Below the pieces are notes generated by a model that worked only from the letters and a program-made list of their open reading frames with translations, searched no databases and had not been told where the DNA came from. A stretch of 64,000 bases of DNA, from assembly GCF_013391805.1 (NCBI RefSeq), contig NZ_CP058364.1, positions 1,178,501 to 1,242,500 on the forward strand, written 5' to 3'. Source of the stretch: Galbibacter sp. BG1. Lineage in GTDB: Bacteria; Bacteroidota; Bacteroidia; Flavobacteriales; Flavobacteriaceae. The position numbers and the translations under genes are program-made. Of the stretch, positions 8,480 through 19,109 are shown one piece after another; position 1 is the first letter of the stretch; each line of letters opens with the position of its first letter.

Positions 8480-8758
8480 AAATCTATGAATAACGGCTTT
8501 TGATGTATGGGTACTTGACGCTTTTAAGTGCCGTCCTGGCGAGAAGCGAAAAGCGACGTGGCCATCTCCCGATATAATGAAGTAGCTATAAAAATTGCTG
8601 GGAGACTGCCACACTGCACGTGGTTCCGTTCGCAGTGACGTTTAGGGTCAGTAGATCAGATGCGGGAAGACAGAAGCACAAGCCTTGTCGACCAACGGGA
8701 GACACCGCATCACCTATTGGAAACAAATAATGGGATATCTCCCTACGGTCGATATGAC
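8480..8758. repeat. 279-bp direct repeat, copy 1
   Basis: First of two ungapped copies (offset 328 bp, about 23 differences by eye, ~92% identical). It contains an imperfect inverted repeat (GTGGCCATCTCCC with GGGAGACTGCCAC) and ends in GGGATATCTCCCTACGGTCG, a phrase like the interspersed intergenic elements common in Bacteroidota. No convincing coding frame. The 731-bp gene-free stretch between folB and thiH is occupied almost wholly by this pair. Confidence 0.88.
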
Positions 8759-8807
8759 CGCAGAACCGACATTACCGTTTTACTATCTTGCAGCTTTGCA
8801 AATTCAA

Positions 8808-9086
8808 AAATCTACGAATAACGGCTTTTGATGTATGGGTATTTGACGCTTTTAAGTGCTGTCCTGGCGAGAATCGAAAAGCGACGTGGCCATCTCCCGA
8901 TATAAAACAGTAGCTATGCAAATTACTGGGAGACTGCCACACAACGCGTGGTTCCTTTCGCACCGATGTTTAGGTTCAGTAGATTAGATACGGGAAGACA
9001 GAATCACAAGTCTTGTCGACCAACGGGAGACACCGCATCATCTATTGGAAACAAATAATGGGATATCTCCCTACGGTCGATATGAC
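8808..9086. repeat. 279-bp direct repeat, copy 2
   Basis: Second copy, same length and orientation as 8480-8758. The 49 bp between the copies is unrelated sequence. Short open frames inside both copies are low-complexity readings that mirror one another and are not called as genes. Confidence 0.88.
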
Positions 9087-9146
9087 ACTGAGAAAAAACC
9101 AGATGAGCACTGCCTACTGAACATTAAATACTGTCCACTGCTCAAC

Positions 9147-10259
9147 TCATTCCCAATTGTTAGCCCAGTCTTTCCAGACCACTTCTATGCCTTGTTCTTT
9201 TAGCATTTTTGTGATGACTTCCGTAGAGCGTTCGTCAGAGATTTCAAATTGATCCAGCGATTGTTTATCGACCACATATCCGCCGGGATTGGTTTTAGAT
9301 TCAGCACTCATGGAGGTAATACCCAAATTAACAATGTTGTTTCTAAACGTTTCACTTTCACGGGTGGAAATGGTCAATTCAACATCTTCTTCTAGCATTC
9401 TGTAGGCACAAATAAGTTGTACTAAATCGGGATCTGTCATTTCCACTTTTGGATCTAATCCCCCTGAAAATGGTCGTAAACGAGGAAAAGAAATGGAAAA
9501 CTTAGTCTGCCAATACGTTTTCTTTAAATAGTGTAGGTGCAAAGCCGTAAAAAAACTATCGGTTCTCCAGTCTTCCAAACCGAATAAAGCCCCGAGACCA
9601 ATTTTATGAATTCCAGCACGCCCCAATCTGTCTGGAGTTTCCAATCGGTAGAAGAAATTTGATTTTTTCCCTTTCGGATGATGCTTTTTATACTCCTCCT
9701 CATGGTACGTTTCCTGATACACCAACACTCCGTAAAGGCCACTTTTTTTTAGCAATTCATATTCATCTTGATCCAAAGGTTGAACCTCAATACTAATATT
9801 GGAAAAATGCCTCCGAATTAATTGAATAGCATTGTTTAGATATTGAACTCCAACCGTGGTATTCGCCTCTCCAGTCACCAACAAAATATGATCGAAACCT
9901 TTACTTTTGATAAAGTCAACTTCCTTTAAAATTTCCGCATCCATTAAGGTTTTTCGTGGGATTTTATTGGTAAAACTAAAACCACAGTACGTACAGATAT
10001 TTTGGCATTCGTTGCTTAAATACATGGGTGCAAACATCTGCATGGTGTTTCCAAACCGCCGCTTGGTAATGCGTCTACTCTCTTGAGCCATCCGTTCTAA
10101 AAAAGGTTTGGCAGAAGGAGAAATCAAAGCTTTGAAATCCTCTAAATCCCTTTTCGGCCTTTCCAATGCACGGATTACGTCATTTTCGGTTTTGGCAAGG
10201 ATGCTTTGATGTATTTCATCCCAAGAATATTGTAAAAATGTGTCCTGAAAACTATTCAT
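9147..10259 (-). CDS. thiH: 2-iminoacetate synthase ThiH
   Basis: Radical SAM tyrosine lyase. It cleaves tyrosine to p-cresol and dehydroglycine, the glycine imine used by ThiG to build the thiazole ring. The 4Fe-4S/SAM motif is C-x3-C-x2-C (CQNICTYCGF). The C-terminal half (PRLRPFSGG, ISTRESETFRNN, GAxSMSAESKTNPGGY-like) matches ThiH. I use the ATG at 10257-10259 (MNSFQDTF), giving 370 aa, the family length; the longer reading would run 20 bp into thiG. It is the last gene of the thi operon. Using ThiH rather than ThiO makes thiazole formation oxygen-sensitive, by family knowledge. Confidence 0.93.
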   Translation of the reverse strand: MNSFQDTFLQYSWDEIHQSILAKTENDVIRALERPKRDLEDFKALISPSAKPFLERMAQESRRITKRRFGNTMQMFAPMYLSNECQNICTYCGFSFTNKIPRKTLMDAEILKEVDFIKSKGFDHILLVTGEANTTVGVQYLNNAIQLIRRHFSNISIEVQPLDQDEYELLKKSGLYGVLVYQETYHEEEYKKHHPKGKKSNFFYRLETPDRLGRAGIHKIGLGALFGLEDWRTDSFFTALHLHYLKKTYWQTKFSISFPRLRPFSGGLDPKVEMTDPDLVQLICAYRMLEEDVELTISTRESETFRNNIVNLGITSMSAESKTNPGGYVVDKQSLDQFEISDERSTEVITKMLKEQGIEVVWKDWANNWE

Positions 10260-10305
10260 CTGTTCTTTTTTATTTTTTAATTTGTCAGATGGAATTCGCC
10301 ATTGA

Positions 10306-11121
10306 TTATTCCGGTGGGGTATCAATTTTATTAATATGGCTCATTTCATATAAAAAACTTGTTAGCGGACTGCTAGCTTCCGCATTTTTATTTATAGTAG
10401 CCAAGCTTGCCAAAAAGGCTTCGCGTCCAGCTTCTACTCCTTTTTTAAAAGCCTTGGCCATCATAATAGGATTTTTAGAAACAGCCATGGCGGTGTTTAC
10501 CAAAACGGCATCTGCACCCATTTCCATTGCGGCGGCAGCATGGGAAGGCGTGCCAATACCAGCATCTACAATTACCGGAACGTTACTTTGTTCGATAATG
10601 ATTTCCAGAAAATCCAATGTTTTTAGTCCTTTATTGGTGCCAATGGGAGCTCCCAAAGGCATGACACACTGCACGCCAACATCCTCTAGTCGCTTGCATA
10701 AGACGGGATCGGCATGAATGTAAGGCATTACTACAAAACCTTTTTTTACCAATTCTTCCGCAGCTTGAAGTGTTTCAATAGGGTCGGGTAACAAGTAATT
10801 GGGGTCGGGATGGATTTCCAGTTTTATCCAATTCGTATCCAGCGCTTCCCGAGCCAATTCCGCAGCAAAAATGGCCTCTTTCGCATTTCTAACTCCAGAG
10901 GTGTTAGGGAGTAAACTTATACGTTCGTGGTCTAGTCCGACTAACATATTGTCTTCTTCATCGTTAGCGTCCACACGTTTTAAAGCCACAGTTACCAGTT
11001 CACTTTCACTGGCCAAAACTGCCTCCCTCATCACTTTAGTGGAGCTGAATTTACCAGTTCCCACAAACAGTCGGGAGGTAAATTCTGTATCCGCTATTTT
11101 TAAGGTGTCTGTAATATTCAT
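10306..11121 (-). CDS. thiG: Thiazole synthase ThiG
   Basis: ThiG joins dehydroglycine, 1-deoxyxylulose-5-phosphate and the sulfur carried on ThiS thiocarboxylate to form the thiazole phosphate. The TIM-barrel core is clear: [11 protein letters not shown] at the start, [42 protein letters not shown] and [15 protein letters not shown] near the phosphate-binding end. Length 271 aa, slightly above the typical ~256 because of a short C-terminal extension. It overlaps thiE by 4 bp (ATGA), so translation is coupled. Confidence 0.95.
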   Translation of the reverse strand: MNITDTLKIADTEFTSRLFVGTGKFSSTKVMREAVLASESELVTVALKRVDANDEEDNMLVGLDHERISLLPNTSGVRNAKEAIFAAELAREALDTNWIKLEIHPDPNYLLPDPIETLQAAEELVKKGFVVMPYIHADPVLCKRLEDVGVQCVMPLGAPIGTNKGLKTLDFLEIIIEQSNVPVIVDAGIGTPSHAAAAMEMGADAVLVNTAMAVSKNPIMMAKAFKKGVEAGREAFLASLATINKNAEASSPLTSFLYEMSHINKIDTPPE

Positions 11122-11762
11122 TCTTTTGTTATTTCTTGGTTCATCGCAGTTTCTATTGCTGCAATTCGTTCTTTTAGGTGTTCGTTTTCGGTTAGCCAGC
11201 CAGACATCGCTACGCCGTGTAGCCCTGTTTCCGAAAGGCTCAAGAGGTCTTCCTCTTTAATTCCACCAATAGCTATTATTGGAGTCTGTAGATTTTTTGA
11301 ATGATATTTTTTAAAAATCTCATTGTAACCTTTTAGGCCTAGAATCGGACTCAATTTTTCTTTCGTTTTTGTAAATCGAAACGGACCCAAACCAATGTAA
11401 TCTACTTTTTTTGTCGTCAAATTTTCAATGTCCTGCCATGTATTTGCGGTGCCACCAATGATTTTGTGAGCTCCTAAAATTTTTCTTGCTACTGTAGGGT
11501 GCAAATCTTCTTTTCCCAAATGCACACCATCGGCATCTACTTCTTTGGCTACTTCAACGTGATCGTTTATCAAAAGTGTGGCTCCGTAGCGCTTACAAAT
11601 GGCCTTTGCCTCTAAAGAGGTTTCTAGCATTTTTTTTTGGGTTTCATTTTTTAAACGTAGCTGAATCCATTTACCTCCATTCGCGCATACTTTTTCTAGG
11701 TTTTCAAGATGTTTTTCGGGTGTCGCCCCTTGCGTTATATAATGTAATTTGCTGATGCTCAT
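11118..11762 (-). CDS. thiE: Thiamine phosphate synthase ThiE
   Basis: ThiE couples HMP pyrophosphate with thiazole phosphate to give thiamine phosphate. Family motifs include [58 protein letters not shown] and [12 protein letters not shown]. Length 214 aa is normal. It overlaps both neighbours (thiD and thiG) by 4 bp. A second, more divergent ThiE-like gene is further upstream in the same operon; this copy has the more canonical active site. Confidence 0.93.
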   Translation of the reverse strand: MSISKLHYITQGATPEKHLENLEKVCANGGKWIQLRLKNETQKKMLETSLEAKAICKRYGATLLINDHVEVAKEVDADGVHLGKEDLHPTVARKILGAHKIIGGTANTWQDIENLTTKKVDYIGLGPFRFTKTKEKLSPILGLKGYNEIFKKYHSKNLQTPIIAIGGIKEEDLLSLSETGLHGVAMSGWLTENEHLKERIAAIETAMNQEITKE

Positions 11763-12514
11763 AAATGATATGCTAGTTTCGTAAAATTAGAGCGTAATGC
11801 CTTTTCGGTATATTTTTTAGCCTTTTCACAAGCATTTTCCAGTGTTTCACCGTTGGCTAAATAGCTTGCCATAGCCGCTGATAAAATGCACCCACTCCCA
11901 TGTTTTTCATATATCTTTTCTTCGGAAGGATAAAAATCAAATTTTTGCCCGTTAAACAAATACAAAGTATCTTTTCCTTTTTCAGATGGGTGATGCCCGC
12001 CTTTCAGAAAAAGATTGGTATGTTTTACTATTGATGTAATTTTTATATTTAAATTTTCTTCTTCTGAAAGCTGAAGTATTTCATCATAATTTGGAGTTAG
12101 AACAGTTATGTTTTTCAGTATTTCTTCGGAAAGTAAAGCTTCATAATGAAAATCGTATCCACTACTCGATTTTAAAACTGGATCTAAAACAACAGGAGCG
12201 TTTTGGATATACGTTTTTAACAACTGAAGAATTTCAAGTAAAATGGTCTTGTTTTGAACAATACCAATTTTAACCGCTGAAATTTCATATCGTTCTAACA
12301 ATGTTTTAAGTTGTTTTAAGATAAACGAATTATCCTCCCAAAGGCACTCCAAAAAAGAATCCTCCGTTTGAATGGTATTGGCTGTTTGTACCGCCAATCC
12401 GTAGCAACCATTGGCCTCAATAGTTTTGATGTCGGCTAACAATCCGGCGCCTCCGCAGGGATCAAAACCGGCGATAGTAAGTACAAATGGCTTATTGTTG
12501 ATTGAAAATCTCAT
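11759..12514 (-). CDS. thiD: Hydroxymethylpyrimidine (phosphate) kinase ThiD
   Basis: ThiD phosphorylates HMP and HMP-P to HMP-PP. It is a ribokinase-fold kinase: N-terminal TIAGFDPCGGAGLLADIKT, PVVLDPVLKSSSGYDF, TPNYDEILQLS, and the GSGCILSAAMASYLANG anion-hole/catalytic segment near the C terminus. Length 251 aa. It follows the extra ThiE-like gene after a 63-bp spacer that contains one copy of a dispersed CTTCGACAAGCTCAG repeat. Confidence 0.93.
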   Translation of the reverse strand: MRFSINNKPFVLTIAGFDPCGGAGLLADIKTIEANGCYGLAVQTANTIQTEDSFLECLWEDNSFILKQLKTLLERYEISAVKIGIVQNKTILLEILQLLKTYIQNAPVVLDPVLKSSSGYDFHYEALLSEEILKNITVLTPNYDEILQLSEEENLNIKITSIVKHTNLFLKGGHHPSEKGKDTLYLFNGQKFDFYPSEEKIYEKHGSGCILSAAMASYLANGETLENACEKAKKYTEKALRSNFTKLAYHL

Positions 12515-12544
12515 TATCGAATAGTAATAACTTTTAAAGTATCC

Positions 12545-12567
12545 CCTTCGACAAGCTCAGGGTGACA
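12545..12567 (+). repeat. Dispersed 23-bp CTTCGACAAGCTCAG repeat, copy 1
   Basis: One of four copies in the window (others at 15113-15134, 58425-58447, 61852-61874), differing at a few positions. It lies in the spacer between the ThiE-like gene and thiD, inside the operon. Confidence 0.75.
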
Positions 12568-12577
12568 TTGAATAATT

Positions 12578-13177
12578 TCATATTTTAAAGACTTCCTCAT
12601 ATTTTTTCTTCATTTGAACATATGATTTTACTGCATTTTTTGATTTCCAAATATGTCCCAGCACGGCGACACCGCTAAACCCAAGTTTTTTGACTTCCGT
12701 TATTTTGGAACTATCGATGCCTCCAAGCGCTACAATTTTTTGATGCAAACCGTTTATGTTGAATTGCTTTCCTACATAATTTTCCTTGGAAATGGAATTG
12801 AAAATCGGACTCAAAAAACAGTAATCATATATGCTTCCTTCTTTTTCTAATTCAGCAACTGTATGAAAACCCGTGCTCACCATTTTTCCTTTCTTCTGAA
12901 ACTTTTCAATATAAACTTTACGGTTCTCCAGCGTGCTTCTTTGTTTTTCGGTTAAATGGACTCCTTTAATCTTAAAAATTTCGCACAGTTCATGATGTTG
13001 ATGCAGCATCATTTTTTGATGATGCATTTCACTGAAATTCAATAACCACTTTTCTAGGTCAGTTTTGCTCATAAAAGGTTTACGAACATGTAGGGTTTGC
13101 AAGCCATTTTCAAAAAGCGACTTCAAAACAGCAACTTCATCTTCCGTGTTTTCTTCCCGAGTGATTACGATCAGCAT
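12578..13177 (-). CDS. Second ThiE/TenI-like protein
   Basis: A ~199-aa TIM-barrel protein of the thiamine phosphate synthase/TenI superfamily: VITREENTEDE, LQTLHVRKPF, KGVHLTEKQRS, STGFHTVAELE, YCFLSPIFNSIS and KIVALGGIDSSKI. It is shorter and more divergent than the ThiE downstream, lacking the typical DHVE-type substrate loop and reading HQHHELCEIF there instead. Family knowledge offers two roles: a second ThiE or a TenI-type thiazole tautomerase; position beside thiC does not decide. I use the ATG at 13175-13177, since the three upstream residues come from a TTG. Confidence 0.8.
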   Translation of the reverse strand: MLIVITREENTEDEVAVLKSLFENGLQTLHVRKPFMSKTDLEKWLLNFSEMHHQKMMLHQHHELCEIFKIKGVHLTEKQRSTLENRKVYIEKFQKKGKMVSTGFHTVAELEKEGSIYDYCFLSPIFNSISKENYVGKQFNINGLHQKIVALGGIDSSKITEVKKLGFSGVAVLGHIWKSKNAVKSYVQMKKKYEEVFKI

Positions 13178-13192
13178 GACCCACAAAAATTT

Positions 13193-15195
<2,003 letters not shown>

Positions 15196-15201
15196 CCCAT
15201 A

Positions 15202-15402
15202 TCATCCACCTTGGGTTGCTTTAATTATTAGAATGTTAGCATTGTTTTCCAGCGGTTCTTCCCATTTAGATTTGGGCAAAACGCTATTATTAAGTGCTAC
15301 AGCTACTCCGTTGGCAGAAATATTTAAATATGCCAAAAGTTCTTTTGCATTCAATTCTTTTTCAAAAGTATGTTCGGTGTTGTTTACGTTTACAGTGATC
15401 AT
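15202..15402 (-). CDS. thiS: Sulfur carrier protein ThiS
   Basis: A 66-aa ubiquitin-fold carrier ending in Gly-Gly. The C-terminal glycine is adenylated, converted to a thiocarboxylate, and donates sulfur to ThiG. Seen: TVNVNNTEHTFEKELNAKEL, GVAVALNNSVLPKSKW (the ThiS hallmark), and the tail IIKATQGG. It is the first gene behind the TPP riboswitch. The adenylyltransferase ThiF that normally activates it is not present in this window. Confidence 0.95.
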   Translation of the reverse strand: MITVNVNNTEHTFEKELNAKELLAYLNISANGVAVALNNSVLPKSKWEEPLENNANILIIKATQGG

Positions 15403-15520
15403 AAAAACTATATTTTACTGCAAACCTTAGGAAGAGTCCTAAAAAAGAAGATGACGGAAATTTAACGAACGAACGTTAAAAATACCGTTTTATAGCTACT
15501 TTGTGGGTAGTCTATCAACT

Positions 15521-15592
15521 TTTCCCTTCGCACGTACTAACGTGATCAGGTTCTAAGGGTTTTATCTCAGCTGATTTAACAGCACCCCTAAA
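15521..15592 (-). promoter_or_regulatory. TPP riboswitch (THI element)
   Basis: On the minus strand the sequence carries the conserved TPP aptamer blocks: GGGGTGCTG, CTGAGA, ACCCTTAGAACCTGATC, and CGTGCGAAGGGAA, in the right order. It lies between the promoter and thiS, so it should repress the whole thi operon when thiamine pyrophosphate is abundant. Confidence 0.95.
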
Positions 15593-15603
15593 GTTTACTA
15601 GCT

Positions 15604-15636
15604 CAAAGATAACGAATTACTGAAGAGAAACCCAAA
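15604..15636 (-). promoter_or_regulatory. Promoter of the thi operon
   Basis: Minus-strand -7 box TATCTTTG (15604-15611) with a TTTG -33-type box at 15633-15636, 21 bp apart. It is placed just upstream of the riboswitch, as expected. Confidence 0.7.
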
Positions 15637-15691
15637 CAATATAAGTTGAAATATAAAACTAGGATGTTATTTATAGTTATAAAAAAGCCAT

Positions 15692-16204
15692 TTAAAGAAA
15701 CAAAACGGACCTGTACTCCCAAACTTTAAACATAAAAATAATAGAAAAGATAACAGCAACTACAAACTTTAAAAAAGTTCCTGTTAGGAAACCAAGAAAT
15801 GATCCAAAAGCTGCACGTAGCGCGGTTTTTCTATCAGCTTTATTAATAAGCTCACCTACGAATGCTCCCACAAATGGCCAAACGACTACCCCAAAAAGTC
15901 CCAAAACAGGAAATATAATGGAAACGACCAATCCTACCGTGGTGCCAATAATTCCCGCCCGGCTTCCACCAAAACGCTTGGTGCCGGCAATGGGGATGAG
16001 GTAATCTAAAACTATAATGGCTATGGCTACAAACAAAGTAATCCCCAACATCCACCAGTTAGTGGGAATTGCCTTGGTAAGGTACAGCAATAATAAACCA
16101 ACCCAACTTATGGGGGCACCCGGTAAAATAGGTAAAAAGCTGCCAAAAAACCCAATTATAATACATACAAAACCTATGGTTACCAATAAAACGTCCATTA
16201 ACAT
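15692..16204 (-). CDS. DUF456 family membrane protein
   Basis: A 170-aa integral membrane protein with about four to five hydrophobic segments (residues ~5-25, 30-45, 50-70, 90-115, 140-165) and the glycine-rich DUF456 repeats FFGSFLPILPGAPISWVGLLL and AGIIGTTVGL. These proteins are common in Bacteroidota and have no assigned function; their glycine-zipper-like helices suggest a small pore or packing module, by inference. Single gene. The ~350 bp between it and yceD shows only the yceD promoter. Confidence 0.83.
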   Translation of the reverse strand: MLMDVLLVTIGFVCIIIGFFGSFLPILPGAPISWVGLLLLYLTKAIPTNWWMLGITLFVAIAIIVLDYLIPIAGTKRFGGSRAGIIGTTVGLVVSIIFPVLGLFGVVVWPFVGAFVGELINKADRKTALRAAFGSFLGFLTGTFLKFVVAVIFSIIFMFKVWEYRSVLFL

Positions 16205-16499
16205 CTGTTTTTACGAAACATAAAGATAAGCATTGTTTGTTTTTATTTTTTACACCCTTTATATAAGGTAGAAATAAAAATAAGTTAGTTTGTAAGCAAC
16301 CTATTTCCATAAAGAAGTTTTGAACCCAAACGTCGAAATGAAACAAAATGGACATTAAAAATTAAAAAAAGGCTTCATATTTTATGTTATAAGACACTAT
16401 TTAATTACCTTTCTACTGCCGAATATTACAGTGTTTTCGCCGATTAATAGTTATAAACAAAAAAAAGTTAATAACATTATAATCGTAAATAAAAATTTA

Positions 16500-16507
16500 T
16501 ATCTTTG
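16500..16507 (+). promoter_or_regulatory. -7 box for the yceD-rpmF transcript
   Basis: TATCTTTG matches TAnnTTTG and lies 47 bp upstream of the MKKFKEF start. No clear -33 box is visible. Confidence 0.6.
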
Positions 16508-16554
16508 CACCCGCCTTATACTTGAGGTATAGGCTTTTAAAACTGATGTTTACA

Positions 16555-17091
16555 ATGAAGAAGTTTAAGGAGTTTGACATCCCTTTTGTAGGATTAAAAC
16601 AAGGAAAACACCAGTTCGACTTTGAAATTAACAAAAAGTTCTTTGATGCTTTTGAGTTTGAAGAGTTTAACGATGCCAATGTGCATGTGGACTTAGTTCT
16701 GGACAAAAAAAGCAGTATGTTGGAGTTGACTTTTAAAAGTAAAGGCACCGTAAATGTTTATTGCGACTTGTCCAATGAGCCTTACGATCAAGAAATAAAA
16801 GGTAAACTTCATCTATTGGTAAAGTTTGGAGACGAATACAACGATGAGAACGAAGAGGTTCTTATAATTCCCCATGGGGAATATCAAATAAATGTGGCAC
16901 AATACATTTATGAGATGATTGTACTTTCGGTTCCTAATAAAAGAATTCATCCTGGAGTTAAGGATGGCACTTTATCAACAGAAATTTTAGAGAAACTGGA
17001 AGCGTTTCAACCAAAAGAAGAAAAAGAAAATAACGACGGAGAAACAGATCCAAGATGGGATCAATTGAAAAAACTATTAACGGATAAATAA
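16555..17091 (+). CDS. YceD family protein (DUF177)
   Basis: A 178-aa acidic cytoplasmic protein of the YceD/DUF177 family, whose gene precedes rpmF across bacteria and which is linked to 23S rRNA accumulation in some species. The N terminus ([20 protein letters not shown]) and the central [22 protein letters not shown] region fit the family. I use ATG 16555 (MKKFKEF); an in-frame ATG at 16546 would add three residues. It is 8 bp upstream of rpmF. Confidence 0.85.
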   Translation: MKKFKEFDIPFVGLKQGKHQFDFEINKKFFDAFEFEEFNDANVHVDLVLDKKSSMLELTFKSKGTVNVYCDLSNEPYDQEIKGKLHLLVKFGDEYNDENEEVLIIPHGEYQINVAQYIYEMIVLSVPNKRIHPGVKDGTLSTEILEKLEAFQPKEEKENNDGETDPRWDQLKKLLTDK

Positions 17092-17099
17092 GATTAAAA

Positions 17100-17297
17100 A
17101 TGGCACATCCTAAAAGAAGACAGTCTAGCACTAGAAGAGATAAGAGAAGAACGCACTACAAAGCTACGACTCCTCAAATCGCTACCGACCCAACAACGGG
17201 TGAAGCGCATGTGTATCACAGAGCTCATTGGCACGAAGGTAAACTATACTACCGCGGGCAAGTTCTTATCGATAACACAACGGAAGAAGTAGCCTAA
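17100..17297 (+). CDS. rpmF: 50S ribosomal protein L32
   Basis: L32, 65 aa. The diagnostic N terminus [19 protein letters not shown] is present. The C-terminal half has HxxH-type residues ([16 protein letters not shown]) instead of the four cysteines of zinc-binding L32, so this is a zinc-free version. It is co-transcribed with yceD and followed by a strong terminator. Confidence 0.97.
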   Translation: MAHPKRRQSSTRRDKRRTHYKATTPQIATDPTTGEAHVYHRAHWHEGKLYYRGQVLIDNTTEEVA

Positions 17298-17320
17298 GGC
17301 GACATTTTAGTTAAAAGTTA

Positions 17321-17350
17321 AAACTCTCACATGAAGTGAGAGTTTTTTTA
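17321..17350 (+). terminator. Rho-independent terminator after rpmF
   Basis: AACTCTCAC pairs with GTGAGAGTT across an ATGAA loop, followed by a T-run. Confidence 0.88.
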
Positions 17351-17469
17351 TTCAAAATTTTTCTATAAGTCAAAAACACCCTATTTTGCACCACTATTCG
17401 AATTAAAATTAGTAATTTCACTTAATTTTCGTCGAATTTTGCCCGTTTTTGATAAAAATAAAGCGAATT

Positions 17470-18465
17470 ATGAATAGACTTAAAGCAGCTATTACAGCTG
17501 TAGGAGCATATGTGCCCGAGTATGTACTTACCAACCAAATATTGGAAACAATGGTTGATACGAACGATGACTGGATTACCAGTAGGACAGGCATTAAACA
17601 AAGGCATATTTTAAAAGAAGAAGGCAAAGGCACTTCTTACTTAGCTATAAAAGCAGCAGAAGACCTGCTGAACAAAAGCGGGGCCAACCCAGAAGAAATA
17701 GATATGGTAATTGTTGCTACAGCAACTCCCGATCTTCCCGTAGCTGCCACAGCGGCCTATGTAGCTTCTCAAATTGGAGCCGTTAACGCATTCGCTTACG
17801 ATTTACAAGCCGCTTGTTCCAGTTTTTTATACGGAATGTCTACGGCATCCAGTTATATAGAATCTGGACGTTACAAAAAGGTTTTGCTTATAGGAGCCGA
17901 TAAAATGTCTTCTATTATAGATTACACAGATAGAACTACCTGTATTATTTTTGGAGATGGTGCTGGCGCAACTTTGTTCGAACCCAATGAAGAGGGACTA
18001 GGACTACAGGACGAATATTTAAGAAGCGATGGAATAGGCAGGGATTTCTTAAAAATTGAAGCTGGAGGCTCTATACTACCGGCTTCTGAAGAAACTGTAA
18101 AAAACAAACAGCATTTTGTTTTTCAAGATGGTAAAACAGTTTTCAAATTTGCCGTATCCAATATGGCAGATGTGGCAGAAAAAATTATGACACGCAATAA
18201 CCTAACAAACGATGATGTACAATGGTTGGTACCACACCAGGCTAACAAGCGCATTATAGACGCTACCGCCAATAGGGTACAGCTGGATCCATCGAAGGTA
18301 ATGGTTAATATTCAAAAATATGGTAACACCACTTCAGCAACACTTCCTTTACTTCTTGCCGATTACGAAAAGCAATTAAAAAAAGGTGATAACTTAGTGT
18401 TCGCTGCTTTTGGAGGTGGATTTACTTGGGGATCCATTTATTTAAAATGGGCATATAATGCATAA
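17470..18465 (+). CDS. fabH: 3-oxoacyl-ACP synthase III (FabH)
   Basis: KAS III condenses acetyl- or short branched acyl-CoA with malonyl-ACP to start fatty-acid synthesis; in this phylum branched primers are usual. The active-site triad is visible: Cys116 (QAACSSFLYG), His256 (VPHQANKRI) and Asn286 (YGNTTSATLP). I use ATG 17470 (MNRLKAAI), giving 331 aa, since the seven residues upstream are lysine-rich and atypical. It is followed closely by accB and accC, forming a fatty-acid initiation group. Confidence 0.95.
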   Translation: MNRLKAAITAVGAYVPEYVLTNQILETMVDTNDDWITSRTGIKQRHILKEEGKGTSYLAIKAAEDLLNKSGANPEEIDMVIVATATPDLPVAATAAYVASQIGAVNAFAYDLQAACSSFLYGMSTASSYIESGRYKKVLLIGADKMSSIIDYTDRTTCIIFGDGAGATLFEPNEEGLGLQDEYLRSDGIGRDFLKIEAGGSILPASEETVKNKQHFVFQDGKTVFKFAVSNMADVAEKIMTRNNLTNDDVQWLVPHQANKRIIDATANRVQLDPSKVMVNIQKYGNTTSATLPLLLADYEKQLKKGDNLVFAAFGGGFTWGSIYLKWAYNA

Positions 18466-18496
18466 CAACAGAACTCATCACTAATAAAACTCAATC

Positions 18497-18997
18497 ATGG
18501 ATTTAAAAGAGATTCAAAGTTTAATCAAATTCGTGGCAAAATCCGGTGCAAGCGAAGTAAAGCTTGAAATGGAGGATGTAAAAATTACAATTAGAACAGG
18601 GTCTGAGGACAAGAAGGGCGAAAGTACTACTTACGTTCAGCAAATTCCTGTAAACCAACCAATGCCACAACAGGGAGCTCCAGCTCCACAACCTGCAGCA
18701 GCTCAAGGAGAAGTAGAAGCTACTCCTGCTAAATCTGCCGCAGACGAAGACAGCAAATACATTACCGTAAAATCTCCTATTATAGGAACCTTCTATAGAA
18801 AACCATCACCAGACAAACCCAATTTCGTGGAAGTAGGCGATAGTATTTCTAAGGGCGATGTGCTTTGTATTATTGAAGCTATGAAACTTTTCAATGAAAT
18901 TGAATCAGAAGTTTCTGGTAAAATCGTAAAAGTGTTGGTTGATGAATCTTCTCCTGTAGAATTTGATCAACCATTATTTTTGGTAGACCCATCATAG
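18497..18997 (+). CDS. accB: Biotin carboxyl carrier protein of acetyl-CoA carboxylase
   Basis: BCCP, 166 aa. The biotinyl lysine is Lys130 in EAMKLFNEI. The N-terminal helix (KEIQSLIKFVAKSGASEV) and a Pro/Ala/Gln-rich linker (residues ~50-80) precede the biotinyl domain. It carries the biotin between AccC and the carboxyltransferase. It lies 31 bp after fabH and 112 bp before accC. Confidence 0.96.
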   Translation: MDLKEIQSLIKFVAKSGASEVKLEMEDVKITIRTGSEDKKGESTTYVQQIPVNQPMPQQGAPAPQPAAAQGEVEATPAKSAADEDSKYITVKSPIIGTFYRKPSPDKPNFVEVGDSISKGDVLCIIEAMKLFNEIESEVSGKIVKVLVDESSPVEFDQPLFLVDPS

Positions 18998-19109
18998 AAA
19001 TTTTGAATAGACCGTTTAAATAATGTAACTACCAAGTTCATTGTTTAAAATAAATCAAACCCTCTAGGAGGGATTCAAAATTTAGATTTCAAAATTTAAA
19101 ATTTCAGAG

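Noticed and set aside
8348-8963. Two similar short open frames in the repeat region (about 60-90 codons)
   Set aside because: They are antisense readings of the 279-bp repeats, share the repeat's non-coding sequence and overlap the folB start.
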